Source: Candidatus Omnitrophota bacterium
Lineage (GTDB): Bacteria; Omnitrophota; Gorgyraeia; Gygaellales; Profunditerraquicolaceae
Assembly: GCA_016867175.1 (NCBI GenBank)
Contig: VGKF01000021.1
Span: 1 to 8,882, forward strand
Direction: 5' to 3'
DNA length: 8,882 bases
Made by a program: the position numbers and the translations under genes. The notes below the pieces were generated by a model. The model did not search any database, was not told the DNA's origin, and saw only the letters and a list, made by a program, of their open reading frames with translations. Positions 5,739 through 8,882 of this stretch are shown here, one piece after another. Every line of letters starts with the position of its first letter. Within the stretch, counting starts at the first letter, position 1.

Positions 5739-6245
5739 ATGGGTTACGCAGTAGCTTTAGATAAGTCTTGGAAGGAGCTAGAGGCCCTGAAGGCAGGAGA
5801 TAGTTTTTTAGTCAAATTCCTGGCTGATGAATACAGTATAGATTGTAAGGCCAAAACCGTATTCTCTTTATCTTGTAATGCCAGGGCTAAGGATTTTACA
5901 GCAATTCTAATTTTGCATTATCTGGCCTCAAAGATAAAAGGCCTGCCGCCTGAAACCAAAGAGTGGGTCTCTTTTAAGGAATTGAGTTCAGGAGAACAGT
6001 ATTATCCGGCATTCAGAAAGCGCGCTATTGAGCCAATAATTAGGAAATACGGCAGGAACTCCGAAGGCGCAGATATAATCTTGCCTTTAAGCGTATTTGA
6101 GGGAGTGCCTGTTTTAGTGAAATTCTGGAGAGGCGATGATGAGTTTGGCCCAGAGGCGAATATGCTTTTTGATAAGAGCATAGCTAAAATATTCTGCACC
6201 GAAGATGTAGCGGTATTAGGAGGTCTTGTTGCAGCCGGCCTATGA
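5739..6245 (+). CDS. DUF3786 domain-containing protein
   Basis: 168 residues, soluble, with no signal peptide or membrane segment. The C-terminal half carries the pattern I associate with DUF3786: PLSVFEGVPVLVKFWRGDDEF (116-136), then PEANMLFDKSI (138-148) and FCTEDVAVL (152-160). FTAILILHYLASKIKG (53-68) and the WVSFKELSSGEQYYPAF stretch (76-92) also fit that family. No biochemical role is known to me. DUF3786 proteins in anaerobes sometimes carry an N-terminal Fe-S motif; here the only cysteines are C36, C46 and C153, so no such cluster is evident. The ATG is close to the predicted transcript end. It overlaps the thermonuclease gene by four bases (ATGA), so the two are co-translated. Family call moderate, function unknown. 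Confidence 0.72.
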   Translation: MGYAVALDKSWKELEALKAGDSFLVKFLADEYSIDCKAKTVFSLSCNARAKDFTAILILHYLASKIKGLPPETKEWVSFKELSSGEQYYPAFRKRAIEPIIRKYGRNSEGADIILPLSVFEGVPVLVKFWRGDDEFGPEANMLFDKSIAKIFCTEDVAVLGGLVAAGL

Positions 6246-6829
6246 CCAGGAAAAAAGTTAAGATGAGCAAGTCGCTGAAGTTATTATTTTTCGCGTTATT
6301 GGTCTCAGCGGCATCTTTTTTATATCTCCATGCTAATGAGCCAATCACTGTTTATTATTCAGAGGATGGTAAATTTACGGTTCCCCTGGGTAAGTCATAT
6401 AATTATACCGACATTCTAGTAAAGAGGGTGGTTGACGGAGATACCCTGCAGCTTGAGAGCGGAGAGAGGGTGCGCTTAATCGGGATAGATACCCCTGAGA
6501 TGCATGAGTCAGAGAAATTACAGCGTGACGCAGCGCGCACTAAACAGGGCCAGGCTACCATACAGAAATTAGGCAGACGCTCTTATGAATTTACCAAAGA
6601 TCTGGTAGAGGGTAAGCGCGTCTCCCTTGAGTTTGATGTAGAAAAACATGACAGATACAAACGGCTGCTTGCTTATGTGTATCTGAAGGATAGGACGTTC
6701 GTCAATGCCAAGATAATAGAAGAGGGGTATGCTTCTCTGATGACCATTCCTCCTAATGTTAAATATGCGGATTTATTTCTAAGTTTATACCAAGAGGCGC
6801 GCGAAAAAAGGCGCGGCCTCTGGAAATAA
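6242..6829 (+). CDS. Thermonuclease (staphylococcal nuclease family), exported or membrane-anchored
   Basis: 195 residues. A basic N-terminus and hydrophobic helix (about 12-29) indicate export or an N-terminal membrane anchor; no clear signal-peptidase site or lipobox is seen. The SNase domain spans about 57-195. By alignment with staphylococcal nuclease, the active-site residues are all present: Asp67 in VVDGDTL, Arg78, Asp83, Thr84 and Glu86 in RLIGIDTPE, and Arg141 in DRYKRLLAYVY. It should be a Ca2+-dependent nuclease cutting DNA and RNA outside the cytoplasm, for nutrition or defence against free nucleic acid; the role is inferred. The start at 6242 overlaps the DUF3786 stop (ATGA); an AGGAGG lies 18 bases upstream, too far for an ideal SD. 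ATG 6263 (MSKSLK) is an alternative start that keeps the hydrophobic helix. Confidence 0.92.
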   Translation: MTRKKVKMSKSLKLLFFALLVSAASFLYLHANEPITVYYSEDGKFTVPLGKSYNYTDILVKRVVDGDTLQLESGERVRLIGIDTPEMHESEKLQRDAARTKQGQATIQKLGRRSYEFTKDLVEGKRVSLEFDVEKHDRYKRLLAYVYLKDRTFVNAKIIEEGYASLMTIPPNVKYADLFLSLYQEAREKRRGLWK

Positions 6830-6832
6830 AAA

Positions 6833-6867
6833 GGGGACACTTTTACTTTGAGTTGAGAACCGTCCTT
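6833..6867. repeat. Single arm of the REP-like element seen at 1678-1764
   Basis: 35 bases starting GGGGACACTTTT and ending GAACCGTCCTT. They match the reverse complement of the left arm at 1679-1713 in 31 of 35 positions, and the right arm at 1729-1763 in 27 of 35. It lies three bases after the thermonuclease stop and 19 before aroC. With the full copy on the left it brackets the block from macro-Nudix to thermonuclease. Confidence 0.75.
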
Positions 6868-6875
6868 AAGTAAGA

Positions 6876-6880
6876 ATGGA
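6876..6880 (+). promoter_or_regulatory. Ribosome binding site of aroC
   Basis: GGAGG six bases upstream of ATG 6887, a strong SD that fixes the aroC start. It contrasts with the SD-less starts of the two divergent genes upstream. Confidence 0.7.
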
Positions 6881-6886
6881 GGAATT

Positions 6887-7927
6887 ATGCTGAGATTTTT
6901 AACTGCAGGTGAGTCGCATGGAAGGGCGCTGGTGGCAATATTAGAGGGGATGCCGGCAGGCTTAAAAATTACCCTAGAAAAAATCAATCAGGAGTTAAGG
7001 CGCAGGCAATCCGGATTTGGCCGCGGCGCTCGCATGCAGATTGAAAAAGACAAGGTCAAGATAATCTCCGGATTGAAGAATAACTTTACCCTGGGTAGCC
7101 CGATTTGTTTGTATATAGAGAATAAAGATTTCAGCATAGAAAGACTCTCTAAAGTTTTATGCCCCAGGCCAGGCCATGCGGATTTAGCAGGGTTGCTTAA
7201 ATACGGGTTCAGTGATGTAAGAGAGGTGCTTGAGCGCGCCTCCGCTAGGAGCACTGCAGCAAGCGTAGGGATAGGCGCGCTTTGTAGAATATTATTAGCT
7301 GAGTTTGCTATAAAGTTATCGAGCGTTGTGCTCTGCGTGGGAGGAGAGATTAACGCGCAGGGTGAGAAAAGAAAGATCGCTCAGGCGATCAAATGCCGTG
7401 ATACGGTAGGCGGGATATTTGAAGTGCGGGTTAAGGGAGTCCCTGTAGGCCTAGGTAGTTATGCGCAGGCAGATAGGCGGCTAGATGGAAGGCTGGCTCA
7501 GGCCCTGATGTCTATACCCGGAATTAAAGGGGTAGAGGTTGGCCTGGGCTTTGGTTACGCCGATAACTTTGGCTCAAGCGTTCACGATGCGATCTACTAT
7601 AAAGCCAATACAGGCTATCTGCGTAAGACCAATAATGCCGGCGGCATTGAAGGAGGTATTTCTAACGGTGAGGATATAATACTGCGCGCCTGCATGAAAC
7701 CTATATGCACACTTATGAATCCCCTGGATTCAGTAAATATAAAAACTAAGAATACCTCCAAGGCCTCTACTGAGCGCTCAGATACCTGTGTGGTCGAGGC
7801 TGCCGGCGTAGTGGCGGAGGCAGCGGTAGCCTTTGTTCTGGCAGATGCATTTTTAGAGAAGTTTGGCTCAGATACGCTTAGAGACATAAAAGAAAACTTT
7901 AAGCATTATCTAAAAAGAATAGGTTAG
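6887..7927 (+). CDS. aroC: Chorismate synthase
   Basis: 346 residues. Converts 5-enolpyruvylshikimate 3-phosphate to chorismate, the last step of the shikimate pathway, using reduced FMN; cytosolic tetramer in the family. Visible signatures are GESHGRAL (8-15) with catalytic His11, RRQSGFGRGARM (39-50), RPGHADLAG (94-102) with the second conserved His97, VLERASARSTAA (114-125), GGISNGEDI (about bases 7652-7678), MKPICTLMNPL, and ERSDTCVVEAAGVVAEAAVA near the C-terminus. The length is near the low end of the family and the loop before RPGHAD is short, as in E. coli. The usual ARETA in the SAR region is ARSTA here (Glu to Ser). It heads a + strand cluster with spoVG, aroK and probable dprA; its stop is six bases before the hairpin that covers the spoVG SD. 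Confidence 0.97.
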   Translation: MLRFLTAGESHGRALVAILEGMPAGLKITLEKINQELRRRQSGFGRGARMQIEKDKVKIISGLKNNFTLGSPICLYIENKDFSIERLSKVLCPRPGHADLAGLLKYGFSDVREVLERASARSTAASVGIGALCRILLAEFAIKLSSVVLCVGGEINAQGEKRKIAQAIKCRDTVGGIFEVRVKGVPVGLGSYAQADRRLDGRLAQALMSIPGIKGVEVGLGFGYADNFGSSVHDAIYYKANTGYLRKTNNAGGIEGGISNGEDIILRACMKPICTLMNPLDSVNIKTKNTSKASTERSDTCVVEAAGVVAEAAVAFVLADAFLEKFGSDTLRDIKENFKHYLKRIG

Positions 7928-7933
7928 ATAAGC

Positions 7934-7968
7934 TCGCCTCCTTCGTCTATTGCACTAGAAGGAGGTGA
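7934..7968 (+). promoter_or_regulatory. Hairpin sequestering the spoVG ribosome binding site
   Basis: Bases 7934-7944 (TCGCCTCCTTC) pair with 7958-7968 (GAAGGAGGTGA): eleven pairs, ten Watson-Crick and one G-U, around a 13-base loop. The 3' arm contains the complete SD (AAGGAGG), eight bases before ATG 7974. In this fold the SD is fully paired. A ribosome finishing aroC at 7927 would cover part of the 5' arm and open the hairpin, so it may couple spoVG translation to aroC. An RNA thermometer or ligand-controlled fold are alternatives. Confidence 0.6.
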
Positions 7969-7973
7969 TAGAG

Positions 7974-8228
7974 ATGAAGGGCAATGAGATCGAGGTCAGC
8001 CGTATCCATAAGATTGAGGGCGACTCAAAATTAAAGGCCTTCGTGGATCTTTCTCTGGATGGGGTTATCATCAAGGGGCTGCGCATAGTCAGCGGAAGCT
8101 CCGGCTTGTTCGTGGGTATGCCCAGGCACCAGGGTAAAGACGGGAAATGGTACAATACCGTATATCCGGCCACTAAAGAGATCCAGGAAAGGATCAGCAA
8201 TCTGGTATTGGCAGCTTATGAAGGTTAG
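7974..8228 (+). CDS. spoVG: SpoVG family regulator
   Basis: 84 residues. SpoVG proteins are small dimeric nucleic-acid-binding regulators, named for their sporulation and septation roles in Bacillus but acting in other bacteria as DNA- and RNA-binding regulators. The sequence shows the family core: an N-terminal strand EIEVSRIHKI, LKAFVDLSLDGVIIKGLRIVSG, then GLFVGMPRHQGKDGKW and a C-terminal helix ending VLAAYEG. I chose ATG 7974; the GTG at 7965 lies inside the SD GGAGGTG and cannot be the start of a gene that uses that SD. The gene follows aroC by 46 bases and precedes aroK by 63, with a long palindrome after it. The SD is covered by a hairpin, so expression is probably controlled at translation. 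Sporulation is not implied. Confidence 0.92.
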   Translation: MKGNEIEVSRIHKIEGDSKLKAFVDLSLDGVIIKGLRIVSGSSGLFVGMPRHQGKDGKWYNTVYPATKEIQERISNLVLAAYEG

Positions 8229-8235
8229 GTTAGCC

Positions 8236-8266
8236 AGGGGCACCTTTTTTAAAAAAAGGTGCCCCT
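8236..8266. terminator. Long perfect palindrome between spoVG and aroK, possible terminator
   Basis: AGGGGCACC plus six T (8236-8250) pairs with six A plus GGTGCCCCT (8252-8266); a single A (8251) lies at the centre. As RNA this is a very stable hairpin of up to 15 pairs, though only CTTGT follows, so it lacks a proper 3' U tract. It may attenuate transcription into aroK, protect upstream mRNA ends, or be a mobile palindromic repeat; its GGGGCACC end loosely recalls the GGGGACAC end of the REP-like elements. Confidence 0.5.
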
Positions 8267-8291
8267 CTTGTAAAGGTAAGGGCGGGTTAAA

Positions 8292-8801
8292 ATGAAAAAT
8301 ATTTATTTAGTGGGTTTCATGGGAACAGGCAAAACTTGCGTAGGAAAAGAAGTAGCCAGGAGAAAGAAGCGCGGATTTGTTGACCTGGACGAATTAATAG
8401 AGCTTAAAGAAAAGAGGTTAATCTCTGATATCTTTGCCAAAGAGGGCGAGCCGTATTTCCGTAAATTAGAAAAGAAGGTATTAAGAGAGGTTTGTAGAGA
8501 GAATAATTTCGTAGTTGCTTGCGGGGGCGGTATCGTGCTGGATAAGGATAATATCGCTATTATGAAAAGGACCGGCATCATTATTTGCCTCTCGGCCTCG
8601 CCAAAGGCGATCCTTGAAAGGACTTCCGGTGAGGGTAAACGCCCGCTTTTAAATGTAGCTGACCCCGGGGAACAGGTAGAACTTTTATTAAAACTGCGCG
8701 CTCCTTATTATTCCCTGGCGGATAAAAATATAGATACATCCAAATTATCGGTCAAGGAAGTAGCAAGCAAAGTTTTAAAATTAGTTGTAAAGAATCAATG
8801 A
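8292..8801 (+). CDS. aroK: Shikimate kinase
   Basis: 169 residues, normal for the family. Phosphorylates shikimate at the 3-hydroxyl with ATP; cytosolic monomer. Motifs: Walker A GFMGTGKT (8-15), the shikimate-binding DLD (31-33) and FRKLE with Arg57, ACGGGIV (76-82) as the Walker B/substrate loop, the LID region EGKRPLL with Arg117, and LRAPYY with Arg136. The SD is weak (a G-rich stretch at 8278-8286, ATG at 8292). The stop overlaps the next start as ATGA, so it is co-translated with the probable dprA. With aroC it supplies chorismate; 3-phosphoshikimate must still pass through AroA, which is not in this window. Confidence 0.95.
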   Translation: MKNIYLVGFMGTGKTCVGKEVARRKKRGFVDLDELIELKEKRLISDIFAKEGEPYFRKLEKKVLREVCRENNFVVACGGGIVLDKDNIAIMKRTGIIICLSASPKAILERTSGEGKRPLLNVADPGEQVELLLKLRAPYYSLADKNIDTSKLSVKEVASKVLKLVVKNQ

Positions 8802-8882
8802 CCAGAATCCAGGCCCTGGTAGGTTTAAATCTCACCAGAGACATAGGCAGTATCAGGCTCAAGCTACTGCTTGATTATTTTA
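8798..8882 (+). CDS. dprA: Probable DNA processing protein DprA, N-terminus only (3' partial)
   Basis: 28 codons before the window ends. The visible start, MTRIQALVGLNLTRDIGSIR and then LKLLLDYF, resembles the helical N-terminus of DprA/Smf, where a leucine-rich segment carries a G-I-G-x-x-R/K-L-x-x-L-L pattern ending in F. DprA binds incoming single-stranded DNA and loads RecA during natural transformation. The Rossmann domain that would prove the call lies outside the window. The start overlaps the aroK stop by four bases. Other helix-hairpin-helix-like proteins remain possible. Confidence 0.55.
   Translation, partial: MTRIQALVGLNLTRDIGSIRLKLLLDYF

Noticed and set aside
7965..7973. GTG 7965 as the start of spoVG
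   Set aside because: It lies within the Shine-Dalgarno GGAGGTG; ATG 7974 has the correct spacing and fits SpoVG proteins better.

Overview
The window reads as ordinary bacterial chromosome of about 45% GC (estimated by eye) with compact, overlapping gene pairs. No rRNA, tRNA, CRISPR array, transposase or phage gene was seen. Several traits suggest a candidate-phylum bacterium of the Omnitrophota (OP3) kind: a self-complementary insert reading PACRQAG inside a protein, REP-like GGGACGGTTCT/AAGTGTCCCC repeats, an archaeal-looking dUTPase, a Ski2/Mtr4-type helicase, and SpoVG in a shikimate-gene cluster. This assignment rests on recollection and gene content, not on a marker gene, and is tentative.

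Layout, left to right. (1) Bases 2-1673, + strand: the C-terminal part of a CCA-adding/poly(A) polymerase-family enzyme with an HD domain, overlapping a dUTPase of the dCTP-deaminase fold. (2) Bases 1678-1764: an 87-base imperfect palindromic repeat. (3) Bases 1779-3178, + strand: a macrodomain-Nudix fusion protein and a DUF192 lipoprotein sharing one base. (4) Bases 3179-3799: about 620 bases with no complete protein gene, holding a perfect AT-rich palindrome, a candidate ~107-nt small RNA or leader with its own promoter and intrinsic terminator, a start-less 98-codon open frame (probable gene remnant), another intrinsic terminator and GC-rich palindromes. (5) Bases 3800-5677, - strand: a Ski2/Mtr4-like RNA helicase with a DSHCT domain. 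(6) Bases 5678-5738: interleaved divergent promoters that place both start codons at or near the predicted transcript ends. (7) Bases 5739-6829, + strand: a DUF3786 protein and an exported or membrane-anchored thermonuclease. (8) Bases 6833-6867: a single arm of the repeat seen at 1678-1764. (9) Bases 6887-8882, + strand: aroC, spoVG, aroK and the first 28 codons of a probable dprA.

How the genes relate. AroK and AroC catalyse two late steps of the shikimate route to chorismate. SpoVG, an RNA/DNA-binding regulator, lies between them, and its Shine-Dalgarno sequence is buried in an 11-bp hairpin that begins just after the aroC stop, which suggests translational coupling or a switch. The macrodomain and Nudix domain in one chain could act in sequence on ADP-ribose adducts: release of ADP-ribose, then its hydrolysis. 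The CCA enzyme, dUTPase, macro-Nudix protein and helicase all belong to nucleotide or RNA maintenance, but nothing shows that they form one system. I do not see a clearly new multi-gene system. The most novel-looking items are the candidate structured RNA at 3254-3360, the SD-sequestering hairpin before spoVG, the macro-Nudix fusion carrying a palindromic insert, and the interleaved, apparently leaderless divergent promoters.
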